Shown: piece after piece, positions 43,492 to 54,319 of the stretch | How the letters are laid out: every line of letters begins with the position of its first letter | Position numbering within the stretch: the first letter of the stretch is position 1 | NCBI RefSeq assembly: GCF_001613125.1 | Contig: NZ_BDBT01000012.1 | Coordinates: forward strand, 124,001 to 188,000 | Source: Nocardia shimofusensis NBRC 100134 | GTDB taxonomy: Bacteria; Actinomycetota; Actinomycetes; Mycobacteriales; Mycobacteriaceae | Length of the DNA stretch: 64,000 nt | Direction: 5' to 3' | The notes under the pieces: generated by a model | Seen by the model: only the letters and a program-made list of their open reading frames with translations | Database searches by the model: none | What the model was told of the DNA's origin: nothing | Program-made: the position numbers and the translations under genes

Positions 43492-44037
43492 GTGACGTCG
43501 ACCACCCGCGATCGGATCCTGGACGCACTCGAGTCCGTCCTGCTGGACAAAGGCATGTCCCAGGTGACATTGGAGAGCGTCGCCGCCGCGGCCAGGGTCT
43601 CCAAAGGCGGCTTGCTCTACCACTTCAAGAGCAAGGACGCGCTGCTGGCCGGACTCGTCGAGCGCTTGGGCGCCCGCGTCGAACACCAGCTGGCCGAGAC
43701 CCGTGCCAAGGGCGGCGGCGTCGCCGAGTGGTACCTGCAGACTCCCGATCCGCGGGACAAGAGCGAGGCCGTGGAACTCGAGCTGTACCGCTCGATGCTG
43801 GCCACCATGCGCACCGTCGACGCCACCTCGGGTGCGGGTGGCGACGGCGTCCGGCGAGCCTTGGCCGACCTCATGAACTCCTGGTCGGACGGCTTGGACG
43901 CCGAGGTCGGCGACCCGGTGCGCGCCGACCTGATCCGCCTGGTCGGCGACGGCGTCTACCTACGGGCACTGCTCGGCGTACCGCCCATCGACCCGGAGCG
44001 CTACCGGCGGGTGGTCCACCTGTTGCTGGGGCGTTGA
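43492..44037 (+). CDS. TetR-family repressor of the adjacent DHA2 pump
   Basis: A 181-aa protein with a compact N-terminal TetR domain (DRILDALESVLLDKGMSQVT, then LESVAAAARVSKGGLLYHFKS) and a C-terminal domain of about 120 residues. The GTG start lies 13 bp from the second operator, typical of auto-repression. Divergence from the DHA2 pump gene with two shared palindromes makes this the cognate repressor. The inducer is unknown. Confidence 0.9.
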   Translation: MTSTTRDRILDALESVLLDKGMSQVTLESVAAAARVSKGGLLYHFKSKDALLAGLVERLGARVEHQLAETRAKGGGVAEWYLQTPDPRDKSEAVELELYRSMLATMRTVDATSGAGGDGVRRALADLMNSWSDGLDAEVGDPVRADLIRLVGDGVYLRALLGVPPIDPERYRRVVHLLLGR

Positions 44038-44094
44038 GGCTTCGCTCGCCACACGTCACGCGTCGTTCCCCCTGGACTGTCCGCTCGCCTGGAA

Positions 44095-44110
44095 CCCCGG
44101 CGGCCCGGGG
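44095..44110. terminator. Possible hairpin between convergent TetR and UvrA-like genes
   Basis: CCCCGG-CGGC-CCGGGG is a short, very GC-rich stem in the 139-bp convergent gap. No T tract; kept as a weak candidate. Confidence 0.35.
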
Positions 44111-44176
44111 CGCTCGCTCCGTCGTCGGGACGCCGATCCGCGCATCTCACCGGGCTCCCGGCGAACTCGAGGACTC

Positions 44177-46555
<2,379 letters not shown>

Positions 46556-46655
46556 CGGATCTCCATCGGTCAGCGGATCGGGCCGTCGGTCGGCGAACTG
46601 GAAGGGCGGTACGCGCAGGGAGGGTACCGGCTGGTGGGGACAGAAATGGAAAAGG

Positions 46656-47075
46656 TCAGCGGCGCTGCTGGATGCGGATCATGTTGCCCGCCGGATCGCG
46701 CAGCGCGAAGTCGCGCACGCCGTAGGGCTGGTCGATCGGCTCCTGCACGATCTCCACCTCGCGCGCCTGCAACTTCTCGAAGGCGGCGTCGACGTCGTCG
46801 GAGGCGAGCAGGATCGACCCGTAGGTGCCCTTGGCCATCATCTCGGTGATGGTGCGGCGCTCCTCGTCGGTGATGCCGGGGTCGGCGGCGGGCGGGTGCA
46901 GCACGATGGAGGTGCCGGGCTGTCCGGGCGGGCCGACGGTGAGCCAGCGCATGCCCTCGTAGCCGACGTCCTGGCGCAGTTCGAAGCCGAGGGCGTCGCG
47001 GTAGAAGGCCAGCGCGGCCTCGGCGTCGTCGTGGGGAAGGAAGCTGGAAGCGATGGTGATGTCCATGACGATCAC
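46656..47075 (-). CDS. VOC-family (glyoxalase/bleomycin-resistance-like) protein
   Basis: 139 aa, single VOC module pair. It begins with ITIASSFLPHDDAEAALAFYRDALGFELR, the typical opening, and ends VRDFALRDPAGNMIRIQQ with the Glu/His metal position replaced by Arg-Ile-Gln near the end. Metal dependence is therefore uncertain. GTG 47075 overlaps the AraC-gene stop (GTGA), and ATG 47066 is an alternative. It may bind or modify a small compound, and the coupled AraC regulator probably controls it. Confidence 0.8.
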   Translation of the reverse strand: MIVMDITIASSFLPHDDAEAALAFYRDALGFELRQDVGYEGMRWLTVGPPGQPGTSIVLHPPAADPGITDEERRTITEMMAKGTYGSILLASDDVDAAFEKLQAREVEIVQEPIDQPYGVRDFALRDPAGNMIRIQQRR

Positions 47076-47530
47076 GCTAGTTGCGGCGGGTTCACCGGCG
47101 CTTCTCGATTCCTGACCGGTCTGGTGACTTTCTTGACCACGAGCGAGGGCAGATCCACCGGCGCTTCGGCGGCCTGTTTGCGGTAGGCGCTGGGGGACAT
47201 GCCGACAAGCTCGGTGAAACGGGTGCTGAAGGTGCCCAGCGAGGAGCAGCCGACGTCGAAGCAGACCTCGGTGACGCTCAGATCGCCGCGGCGCAGCAGG
47301 GCCATGGCCCGCTCGATGCGGCGGGTCATCAGATAGCTGTAGGGAGATTCGCCGTACGCGGCGCGGAACTGCCTGCTCAGGTGCCCCGCGGACATGTGCG
47401 CGTCGCGCGCCAGCGCCTCGACGTCGAGGGGGCGGGCGTATTCGCGGTCGATGCGGTCGCGCACCCGGCGCAATCGAGCGAGATCACGGAGGCGCTGATC
47501 AGAGCCGTTCTTTCCGGTCACCTGCCCCAT
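47072..47530 (-). CDS. AraC-family transcriptional regulator (DNA-binding domain only)
   Basis: 152 aa. It consists mainly of the AraC double helix-turn-helix: helix pair 1 at about 35-60 (DVEALARDAHMSAGHLSRQF) and helix pair 2 at about 80-110 (SVTEVCFDVGCSSLGTFSTRF). There is no N-terminal ligand cupin domain, so it resembles short SoxS/MarA-like activators. It is translationally coupled to the VOC gene downstream. It is divergent from the 71-aa small gene, 251 bp away. Confidence 0.88.
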   Translation of the reverse strand: MGQVTGKNGSDQRLRDLARLRRVRDRIDREYARPLDVEALARDAHMSAGHLSRQFRAAYGESPYSYLMTRRIERAMALLRRGDLSVTEVCFDVGCSSLGTFSTRFTELVGMSPSAYRKQAAEAPVDLPSLVVKKVTRPVRNREAPVNPPQLA

Positions 47531-47781
47531 CGTCGCACACTCGGCGACTTCGATGAGCGGTGGCGCGACACGCGGATGACGCCGTGCCCGGTGCTCATGT
47601 CCGCCCTGAGCGATTCGTCAGGGCCCGAACCGCTCCGCTCGCACCCGTCCTCGCCCGGAGTGCGATCGTCGAAACCGGACATTTCCACGGTCTGCGGGAC
47701 TATCCTGAGCGCCACCGTCGCCGGTCCGGCCGTGTCCGCGACGGTCGGAGGGGCGGTGTCGTCGTCGGTCAGGAGGTCACG

Positions 47782-47997
47782 ATGTCGAAGCGCGTCACGG
47801 CTCGCACGGTGTGGCGGTACCTCGAGCGTGGATTCCTCCTCTACGGCGCGGGCGTCGGCGGCCTGATGCCCTGCTACGAGGAGTGGCTGCGCCGCGCCCG
47901 GGACGAGGAACGCGCCGACGCGCCGGAACGGGACGCTCACTGGGACTGGTCCGTGCCGTACCGGTGGTACGACGACGCCGCGCACGGGCCGCGGTAG
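47782..47997 (+). CDS. Uncharacterised 71-aa small protein
   Basis: Strong Shine-Dalgarno (AGGAGG, seven bases before ATG) and good codon bias make this a real gene despite its size. It has a basic N-terminus, a short hydrophobic stretch (GFLLYGAGVGGLMPC), then a charged helix (YEEWLRRARDEERADAP) and a Trp/Tyr-rich tail ending WDWSVPYRWYDDAAHGPR. One Cys. No family recognised, no signal peptide. It is convergent with the PhoD-like gene and divergent from the AraC gene. Confidence 0.65.
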   Translation: MSKRVTARTVWRYLERGFLLYGAGVGGLMPCYEEWLRRARDEERADAPERDAHWDWSVPYRWYDDAAHGPR

Positions 47998-48057
47998 CAC
48001 CGGACACCGCGGAAGCCCCGAGGTCGCGGAGGAACCGAGGCTCGGGTCCGAGCCCGG

Positions 48058-49680
48058 TCAGCGCCCGCCGGGAACCGACGCCCTTCCCGAGGTCGGCGCG
48101 GACTGTTCGGAGTCCTCGAGGACCCCCGGCACGCCGCTCTCCACGACATAGGTTGCCCGGGTGTGGATCGGCGCACCCGGGCGGTCGATGTAGGGGACGA
48201 CCCGGAAGTCGTTGCGCCAGAGCCGATGATCCAGATCCACCCGCACGTAGCCGCGCTGAGAGTTGAAGAACTGCAGGTCCGGATTGGCGGCGAGCAGCAC
48301 ACGGCCGATGTCGTCGACATCCCGGCCGTTGCCGCCGGTGGTGATCGAGGTGCCGGTGAATTCCGCGGCGACCACCGGCGCTCCGGGATCGGAGTAGTCC
48401 GCGCGCAGATTCGCGGCGTGGTTCTGGTGGCGGTCGCCGGTGATGACGACCAGATTCTCGACGCCGCGCCGCGCGGCCGTGCCGAGGACGAGATCGCGGT
48501 CGGCGGTGTAGCCGTCCCACGAGTCGGTCGAGACCCGCAGCCCTGGTCCGGGGTCGATGTCGGTCTCGCCCATCCCGACCTGGTTACCGAGGATCTGCCA
48601 GCGGGCCGTCGATGTCGTCAGCCCGTCGAGCAGCCAGTCCCGTTGCGTGCCACCGAGAATGGTGCGCTCGGGGTCGGCGACCTCGGGACAGTCCGAGGTG
48701 GTGTTCTCACTGCAGACCTGGACCGATCGGTACTGACGGGTGTCGAGCATGGTGAGCTCGGCCAGATCACCCCAGCCGAAACGCCGGTGCAGCAGCATCG
48801 ACGCCCCGTCCGGCAGCTGGGCCAGGCGCAACGGCTGGTGCTCGTACATGGCCTGGAACGCGGCGGCCTTGCGGCGGCGGAACAACGGGGGCACGCGGTA
48901 GATGTCGAAGCCGAGACCGGGATGGTCGGCAGCCCAGTTGTTGTCGACCTCGTGATCGTCGAAGGTGACTATCCACGGGAAGGCGGCATGCGCGTCGCGC
49001 AGCGGTTGCTCGGCCTTGCCCTGGGCGTAGCGGAGGCGATAGCCGGCCAGGTCGGTGGCTTCGCCGGTGAGGATCGCGGGCTCGTCGAGCCGGTTGTGCC
49101 GCCAGCTCTTCTCGTAGATGTAGTCGCCGAGGTGCACTACCAGTTCGAGGTCCTCGGCGGCCAGATGCTCGTAGGCGGTGAAGTAACCCGCGCTCCAGGC
49201 CTGGCAGGACGCGAAGGCGAAGCGCAGCCGCTCGACCGCCTGGCCGTGGGCGGGTGCGGTCCGGGTGCGGCCCACCGGGGAGATCACCGATCCGGCGCGG
49301 AACCGGTAGTAGTACCAGCGGTCCGGCTCCAGGCCGTGGATCTCCGGATGCACCGAATGCGCCAGTTCCCTGGTGGCCACAGCCGTGCCGCGACGCACCA
49401 CCGAACGGAAGTGCTCGTCGTGGGCGAGTTCGTAGTCGACCGAGACCGGGGCGTTCATCATGCCGCCGTGCCCGTCGGGGGCGAGTGGGTCGGGCGCGAG
49501 CCTGGTCCACAGCACGACGCTGTCGGGAGCGGGGTCCCCGGAGGCGACGCCCAGCGTGAACGGGTCCGCCGACCAGCGCGGCGTGCGGAATCGGCCGCTG
49601 CTCGCCGCCGACGTTCCCACCAGCACGGCGACCGACCCGGCGGCGGCGAGGCGCAGCGCCTGCCTGCGGGGGATTGCCAT
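48058..49680 (-). CDS. PhoD-like alkaline phosphatase/phosphodiesterase, Tat-exported
   Basis: A 540-aa secreted enzyme. The N-terminus has a twin-arginine signal (MAIPRRQALRLAAAGSVAVL). The PhoD-like N-terminal domain starts FTLGVASGDPAPDSVVLWTRL and the metallophosphatase core includes FAFASCQAWSAGYFTAYEHL, LVVHLGDYIYE and VTFDDHEVDNNW, with later VVITGDRHQNH. The core binds Fe/Ca-type metals in PhoD enzymes and releases phosphate from diesters or monoesters. It lies alone, divergent from the dps gene. Phosphate-starvation control is likely in the family, but I cannot point to a Pho box here. Confidence 0.9.
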   Translation of the reverse strand: MAIPRRQALRLAAAGSVAVLVGTSAASSGRFRTPRWSADPFTLGVASGDPAPDSVVLWTRLAPDPLAPDGHGGMMNAPVSVDYELAHDEHFRSVVRRGTAVATRELAHSVHPEIHGLEPDRWYYYRFRAGSVISPVGRTRTAPAHGQAVERLRFAFASCQAWSAGYFTAYEHLAAEDLELVVHLGDYIYEKSWRHNRLDEPAILTGEATDLAGYRLRYAQGKAEQPLRDAHAAFPWIVTFDDHEVDNNWAADHPGLGFDIYRVPPLFRRRKAAAFQAMYEHQPLRLAQLPDGASMLLHRRFGWGDLAELTMLDTRQYRSVQVCSENTTSDCPEVADPERTILGGTQRDWLLDGLTTSTARWQILGNQVGMGETDIDPGPGLRVSTDSWDGYTADRDLVLGTAARRGVENLVVITGDRHQNHAANLRADYSDPGAPVVAAEFTGTSITTGGNGRDVDDIGRVLLAANPDLQFFNSQRGYVRVDLDHRLWRNDFRVVPYIDRPGAPIHTRATYVVESGVPGVLEDSEQSAPTSGRASVPGGR

Positions 49681-49758
49681 ATCGCCACGTTACCGCCACG
49701 GGACCCCTCGGGGCGGTCTGTCGGTGGCTCGTCCCGGGTGTGGCCGAGCTCGCTTCCT

Positions 49759-49783
49759 GGTTGATCGCGGCGGTGCTGGGTAC
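49759..49783 (+). promoter_or_regulatory. Possible sigma-B/sigma-F-type promoter for dps
   Basis: GGTT (49759-49762) and GGGTAC (49778-49783) are 15 bp apart, close to the actinobacterial stress-sigma pattern GNNT-N14-16-GGGTAY. The site is 40 bp upstream of the dps ATG. Streptomyces dpsA is known to be sigma-B dependent, which supports the call. Confidence 0.5.
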
Positions 49784-49823
49784 GTCCGAACGTGACACCG
49801 TCCGACGATAGGAAAGGCACCAG

Positions 49824-50303
49824 ATGTCTCAGCCCATCACCAGCACCCTCGATTCCGAGCAGCAGCGCATCGCGGGCGACGCCTTGCGTGCGACGGTGGT
49901 CGATCTGATCGATCTCTCGCTGATCGCCAAGCAAGCGCACTGGAACGTCATCGGCCCGAACTTCCGGTCGGTGCACCTGGCGCTGGACGAGCTCGTCACC
50001 GCGGCCCGTGACTTCACCGACTCGGCGGCCGAGCGCGCGACCGCCATCGGCGTCAGCCCCGACGGCCGGGCCGCCACCGTCGGCCGTGATTCCGGCGCGA
50101 TCGGCATCGGCGACGGCTGGCTCGAGGACACCGCCGTGATCGACTCGATCGTGGCCAACCTCGCCGCGATCATCAGCAGACTGCGCGAGCGCATCGACGC
50201 CACCGAGAAGGCCGACCCGGTCACCCAGGATCTGATCATCGCGATCGCCGCACGACTCGAGCAACTGCACTGGATGTGGCAGGCGCAGGTCGCCTCGGCC
50301 TGA
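49824..50303 (+). CDS. dps: Dps-family DNA-protecting ferritin-like protein
   Basis: A 159-aa four-helix protein. The inter-subunit ferroxidase residues are seen in KQAHWNVIGPNF (His), RSVHLALDELVTAARDFTDSAAERA (His/Asp/Glu), and the aromatic LHWMWQAQ near the end. Twelve subunits form a shell that oxidises and stores iron using peroxide and shields DNA in stress. The C-terminus is short, and the N-terminus lacks a Lys-rich tail, so direct DNA binding may be weak. A possible stress-sigma promoter lies upstream and a large hairpin downstream. Confidence 0.92.
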   Translation: MSQPITSTLDSEQQRIAGDALRATVVDLIDLSLIAKQAHWNVIGPNFRSVHLALDELVTAARDFTDSAAERATAIGVSPDGRAATVGRDSGAIGIGDGWLEDTAVIDSIVANLAAIISRLRERIDATEKADPVTQDLIIAIAARLEQLHWMWQAQVASA

Positions 50304-50316
50304 CGTCTCACCCGAC

Positions 50317-50377
50317 AGCGACCCCTCGGGCGCGCCTGCCGCCGACCAACGGCGGCGGGCGCGCCTTCGGTGTCGCT
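50317..50377 (+). terminator. Large terminator hairpin downstream of dps
   Basis: The inner stem is 16 bp (GGCGCGCC + T + GCCGCCG pairing with CGGCGGC + G + GGCGCGCC) around loop ACCAA. Outer arms AGCGAC/GTCGCT extend it. No T tract; a GC-type actinobacterial terminator. Confidence 0.75.
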
Positions 50378-50534
50378 CCCATGCCCACCGGACCCGGCTG
50401 GTTAGACGGCACAATCTTCGCCGTGTGGGCTATCGCGCGGGGCCGTCGATGGCGTTCACTCATAGCCTGGCGTCGAATGTTCTGCGGTGCCGCACAGCTG
50501 CATCCGCACATCTCCGTCACCGGAAAGGAAAGCA

Positions 50535-51545
50535 ATGGCCGGATTCGGGTTCACGGGGCGACGGAGGCTGGGGAGCCGGTCTTTCGGTGCGGTAGCGGCC
50601 GCGGCGGCGCTGTTGCTCGGCGGACTCGGGCCCGCGCGAGGAGACGGCCCAGGACCCGCCATCAACAGCGTTCGGCCAGGTGCCGAGCGGGCGCTGACCG
50701 TCGAGGTGTACTCGCCCGCCATGAAGGGCAGCACCGAAGTGCTCGTCCTGCCCGCAGCCGACCCGACTCGGCCCGCCCCCACCCTCTACCTGCTCAACGG
50801 CGCCTCCGGTCACGTCGACGGCAGCTGGCACGACAGCACCGACTACCAGAGCTATTTCGCCGGCAAGCAGGTCAACGTCGTCATCCCCCTGGGTGGCGCG
50901 GGCAGCTACTTCACCGATTGGCAGGCCGAGGATCCGGTGCTGGGCACCCAGCGCTGGGGGACCTTCCTCACCGAGGAACTTCCGCCGCTCATCGACGAAA
51001 GATTCGGTGGGAACGGCGCGAACGCGGTCGTCGGGGTCTCCATGTCGGGCACGTCGGTCTTCCAGCTCGCCCTCGGCGCGCCGGGCCTGTATCGCGCGAT
51101 CGGCTCGTTCAGCGGCTGCGTGCGCACCAGTGACCCGCAGGGCCAGGTGATGGTCAATGCCGTCGTGGCGGCGCATCGCGGTAATCCGGTGAACATGTGG
51201 GGTCCACCGAGCGACCCGACGTGGCAGGCCAACGACCCGTATCTGCACGCCGACGGCCTGCGCGGCACCGAGATCTACATCTCCAGCGGCTCCGGCCTTC
51301 CCGGCCCGTACGACTCACCGGCCGCGGTGGGCGGCGACTCGTTCGAACTCGGCTACCGCCTGCTGTTCGGTGCGCCGCTGGAGGCGGTGACCAACATGTG
51401 CACGCTGCAGCTGCGAGAACGGTTGCGAGAGCTCGAGATACCGGCCACCATCGACCTGCGGCCCACCGGCACGCACGCCTGGGACTACTGGCAGGAAGAC
51501 CTGCACAAGGCGTGGCCGGTCTTCGAAGCGGCCTTGAGCCGCTGA
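50535..51545 (+). CDS. Antigen-85-like secreted esterase (mycolyltransferase family)
   Basis: A 336-aa protein with a signal peptide (about 1-35) and an alpha/beta esterase domain. PTLYLLNGASGHVDGSWHDST resembles the Ag85 opening. The nucleophile Ser is in VGVSMSGTSVF, and the His in PTGTHAWDYWQEDLH. In mycolic-acid bacteria these proteins transfer mycolates onto trehalose and arabinogalactan outside the membrane; this copy could do so or be a related esterase. ATG 50535 has GGAAAGGAAAG before it and begins the signal peptide. The frame upstream is not supported. Confidence 0.85.
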   Translation: MAGFGFTGRRRLGSRSFGAVAAAAALLLGGLGPARGDGPGPAINSVRPGAERALTVEVYSPAMKGSTEVLVLPAADPTRPAPTLYLLNGASGHVDGSWHDSTDYQSYFAGKQVNVVIPLGGAGSYFTDWQAEDPVLGTQRWGTFLTEELPPLIDERFGGNGANAVVGVSMSGTSVFQLALGAPGLYRAIGSFSGCVRTSDPQGQVMVNAVVAAHRGNPVNMWGPPSDPTWQANDPYLHADGLRGTEIYISSGSGLPGPYDSPAAVGGDSFELGYRLLFGAPLEAVTNMCTLQLRERLRELEIPATIDLRPTGTHAWDYWQEDLHKAWPVFEAALSR

Positions 51546-51564
51546 CCCACGACGATCGCGAGCC

Positions 51565-51596
51565 GCGGCCTGCCGGTGCTCAGCCGAGCAGGCCGC
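51565..51596. terminator. Convergent-gene hairpin after the antigen-85-like gene
   Basis: GCGGCCTGC / GCAGGCCGC, 9-bp stem with a 14-base loop, overlapping the stop codon of the TerD-AIM24 gene. No T tract. Confidence 0.5.
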
Positions 51597-53148
51597 CCAT
51601 GAAGCCGCTGGTCTGACCGGATTCCTGCCCACTGCCGGTGCCCGCGACGAACCCGCCGGGTGGGAGTTCCGAAGGCTGCACGATGACGAAGCCGCGTCCG
51701 CTGAACGCGAGCGTCAGACCCTCACCGGTGGTGCGGCCGAGCAAGGTGCCCAGACCGAACGAGTCGTTGCGCTTGATGCCGGTCTGCAGACTCGACGACC
51801 ACGCCACCGCGGCTTGCGGGTCGGCATAGGTCGGCTGGTCGACGTTCAGCACCACGGGAGTGCCCTCGGTCGTGAGGGCGATGCGCCCGCGCCCGGTGAA
51901 CACGCAGTTGAAAAGACCCGCGTTGCTTGCGAATCCGGCTGCGCCCTGCACCCGCTTGATGTCGAAGCGCAGTGAGCTGTCGAAGGCGAGCACATTGGCG
52001 CCGTTGACGGTGAGCCCGTCGGAGCCGTCGAGATCGATCAGGTGCACGTCGGCGGCGGCATTGGCCAGGAACAGATCACCGCGCCCGGAGACCTTCATCA
52101 GCGGCACGCCCTCCCCGGTGAGCCGGGCCTGGATCGCGCGTCCGATGCCACCGGAACCCTGTGCCTGGAAATTCAATTCGCCCTGGTAGGCCACCATCGA
52201 GCCGGACCTGGCCATGACATCGCCGTTGACTCCGACCTTGATCATCTTGCCGCCCTGCTTCTGGATGCCGAGGCCGTTGACCTCGGCGTGGCGGGCGTCG
52301 AACAGATCGCTCTGCATCGGCAGTGCTCCTTGCTGTGGGGCGATCGGGGGTGGGGCGGGGTGGGATGGCTGGGGAGGAGCGGATGGCACGCCGTATGGCG
52401 GCGGCTGTCCGGGGGCGCCCGCGGGTGGGTATCCGGGGCCGGCCGGAGGGAGGTGACGTCCCCCCGGCACACCCGATGGTGGCGGGTGGCCGGGCGAACC
52501 GTGCGGAGGCGAAAGATAGCCGCCGCCGGGCACGGCGTTCCCCGGTGACCGGTCGCCGGACTGTGGGGCGGCCCCGCGCGGCGCTCCCGGCGTGTGGGGC
52601 GGCGGTGGTGCCGGATGTGCGCGTGCGGGCGGCGGCGGGGAATCCGGTTCGTCGTCGACGTTCACCCCGAACGCGGTGGCGATTCCCGCCAAACCGTTGT
52701 CGTATCCCTGGCCGACAGCGCGGATCTTCCAGGCGCCCGCGCGCCGGTAGATCTCCACACAGACCACGGCGGTCTCGGTGGTCAGCCCGGTGATGGGGAA
52801 AGTCAGTGTGCCCGAATCGGATCCGATGGTCACCGTGAGACCGCCCGCCGCCGCCAGGGTGGTGGCGGCGCCGCGCCCGTCCAGACTCGCCGCGACCACG
52901 ACGGTCTCGATGTCCGGCGGCAGCGCGGAGGTCTGCACATCGACCATGTCCGGCCCGCCGCGTCCGTGCCGGTAGAGCACCCCGTGCCCGGCGGGCTGGT
53001 TGAAGAACACGAAATCGCCGTCGGCCCGCACTCGCCCCGACGAATTCAACAGCAGCGCGGACACGTCCAGCGGGGCGGCGCTGGTGACGGTGATCGTCAT
53101 CCGATCCCCTGGCGCGGGACGGTTCTCCCCGGGGGCCAGCGCCGTCAC
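51580..53148 (-). CDS. TerD-AIM24 fusion protein
   Basis: A 522-aa cytoplasmic protein of three parts. Residues 1-170 are a TerD domain (start ALAPGENRPAP, then LDVSALLLNSSGRVRADGDFVFFNQP), the calcium-binding stress module of tellurite-resistance operons. Residues 175-285 are a Pro/Gly/Ala-rich low-complexity linker. Residues 290-500 form an AIM24-type beta-helical domain (KQGGKMIKVGVNGDVMARSGSMVAYQG) with a Gly/Ser-rich tail. Such fusions occur in actinobacteria. The GTG start is consistent with the TerD N-terminus. No other ter genes adjoin it, so the function (stress sensing, scaffold) is open. Confidence 0.88.
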   Translation of the reverse strand: MTALAPGENRPAPGDRMTITVTSAAPLDVSALLLNSSGRVRADGDFVFFNQPAGHGVLYRHGRGGPDMVDVQTSALPPDIETVVVAASLDGRGAATTLAAAGGLTVTIGSDSGTLTFPITGLTTETAVVCVEIYRRAGAWKIRAVGQGYDNGLAGIATAFGVNVDDEPDSPPPPARAHPAPPPPHTPGAPRGAAPQSGDRSPGNAVPGGGYLSPPHGSPGHPPPSGVPGGRHLPPAGPGYPPAGAPGQPPPYGVPSAPPQPSHPAPPPIAPQQGALPMQSDLFDARHAEVNGLGIQKQGGKMIKVGVNGDVMARSGSMVAYQGELNFQAQGSGGIGRAIQARLTGEGVPLMKVSGRGDLFLANAAADVHLIDLDGSDGLTVNGANVLAFDSSLRFDIKRVQGAAGFASNAGLFNCVFTGRGRIALTTEGTPVVLNVDQPTYADPQAAVAWSSSLQTGIKRNDSFGLGTLLGRTTGEGLTLAFSGRGFVIVQPSELPPGGFVAGTGSGQESGQTSGFMGGLLG

Positions 53149-53362
53149 GACGCGCCCCCGGCGTCACCGTTCGATATCGCACTCACGGTTCCAAGTCTGT
53201 CCCGGATCTCGATTTCGCGCCACGTCCTTCCTCGGGCGCGCCTGTCGACCCGCCGGTGCCGCGTCGTGTGCGTAGTCCGCGCGCGTGAACTCCGCGGGGA
53301 CACCGCGCCCTGACAGCGGCGCGCCTGTTGACCCGTCGATCATCGCGGGGCAGGGTGGTGCG

Positions 53363-54319
53363 ATGGGCAGCGACGAGGAGCGCGCGGGCGTCCGGATGAC
53401 GAATCTCGATCAGCCGCTGTTCGACGGGGCCGAGGAGACCAAGCGGGATCTGCTCGACTATCTGGAGGCGGTCGCCGAACCGTTGATCGGGCAGTTGCGT
53501 GACCGTCCGCTGTCGGTGGTGCGGGTGCGTTCCGGGCAGGAACCGTTCATGCAGAAGAACCTGCCGAAGTACGCGCCGGACTTCGTCCCGCGGGTCACCA
53601 CCTGGGCGGCGAGTGTGAACCGGATGATCACCTATCCGCTGTGCCAGGACCTGCCGACCCTGATGTGGCTGGGTAACCAGCGTGCCGTCGAGTACCACCC
53701 GACATTGCTCACCACGGACAGCGAGGCCGGGCAGACACACCTGGTGCTCGACCTGGATCCGTCGCCGGGCCAGACCTTCCGGCACGCGGTACTCGCCGCC
53801 CTGCTCATCAAGGAGGCACTGGCGGCCGACGGCCTGTCCGGCGTGGTGAAGACCAGCGGTTCGAAGGGCGTGCACGTCTTCGTCCCTATCGAACCGGGCA
53901 TCCCGCTCGCGGACGCGGCCGCCGCTACCAGAGCGATCGCGGCCCGCGCCGAACGGCTCGACCCGGATCTGGCGACCACCGCCTTCATCCGTGAGGACCG
54001 GGAAGGCAAGGTATTCCTCGATTCCACCCGTTCGGGCGGCGCGACGGTGGTCTCGGTCTACAGTCCCCGGGTGCGGCCCGGTGTGCCGGTGTCGTTTCCG
54101 GTGAGCTGGTCCGACCTGTCCGATGTCGCGCCCGGCGACTTCACCATCCGCACCGCGCCCGGGCTTCTCGCCGGTAGCGACCCCTGGCAGGAAGAGATGC
54201 CCGCGCCGCAAGCGCTTCCGGCGGATCTCGTCGAGGAGGGGCACACGATCCCGGTCGCGCGCGTGCAGGCCATGCACGAGGGCAAGCGTCGTGCTCGCGC
54301 CCGCCGCGAGGGCTCGTGA
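53363..54319 (+). CDS. LigD-type primase-polymerase domain protein
   Basis: About 318 aa. It has the archaeo-eukaryotic primase fold of the LigD polymerase domain without ligase or nuclease domains. The catalytic DxD is in LVLDLDPSPG, and the nucleotide-binding SGSKGVHVFVPI and metal-third DRE/DSTRSGG region are present. It can extend or fill DNA/RNA ends in Ku-dependent end joining; mycobacterial PolD1 (Rv3730c) is a named relative. GTG 53285 is an alternative start adding 26 residues, but ATG 53363 begins nearer the conserved RMTNLDQ. It is coupled to the next gene by GTGA overlap, an unexplained pairing. Confidence 0.85.
   Translation: MGSDEERAGVRMTNLDQPLFDGAEETKRDLLDYLEAVAEPLIGQLRDRPLSVVRVRSGQEPFMQKNLPKYAPDFVPRVTTWAASVNRMITYPLCQDLPTLMWLGNQRAVEYHPTLLTTDSEAGQTHLVLDLDPSPGQTFRHAVLAALLIKEALAADGLSGVVKTSGSKGVHVFVPIEPGIPLADAAAATRAIAARAERLDPDLATTAFIREDREGKVFLDSTRSGGATVVSVYSPRVRPGVPVSFPVSWSDLSDVAPGDFTIRTAPGLLAGSDPWQEEMPAPQALPADLVEEGHTIPVARVQAMHEGKRRARARREGS

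Noticed and set aside
48039..48054. GGCTCGG-gt-CCGAGCC palindrome between the 71-aa gene and the PhoD-like gene as a terminator
   Set aside because: A two-base loop is too tight for the full stem, leaving a 5-bp stem; not reported as a feature.
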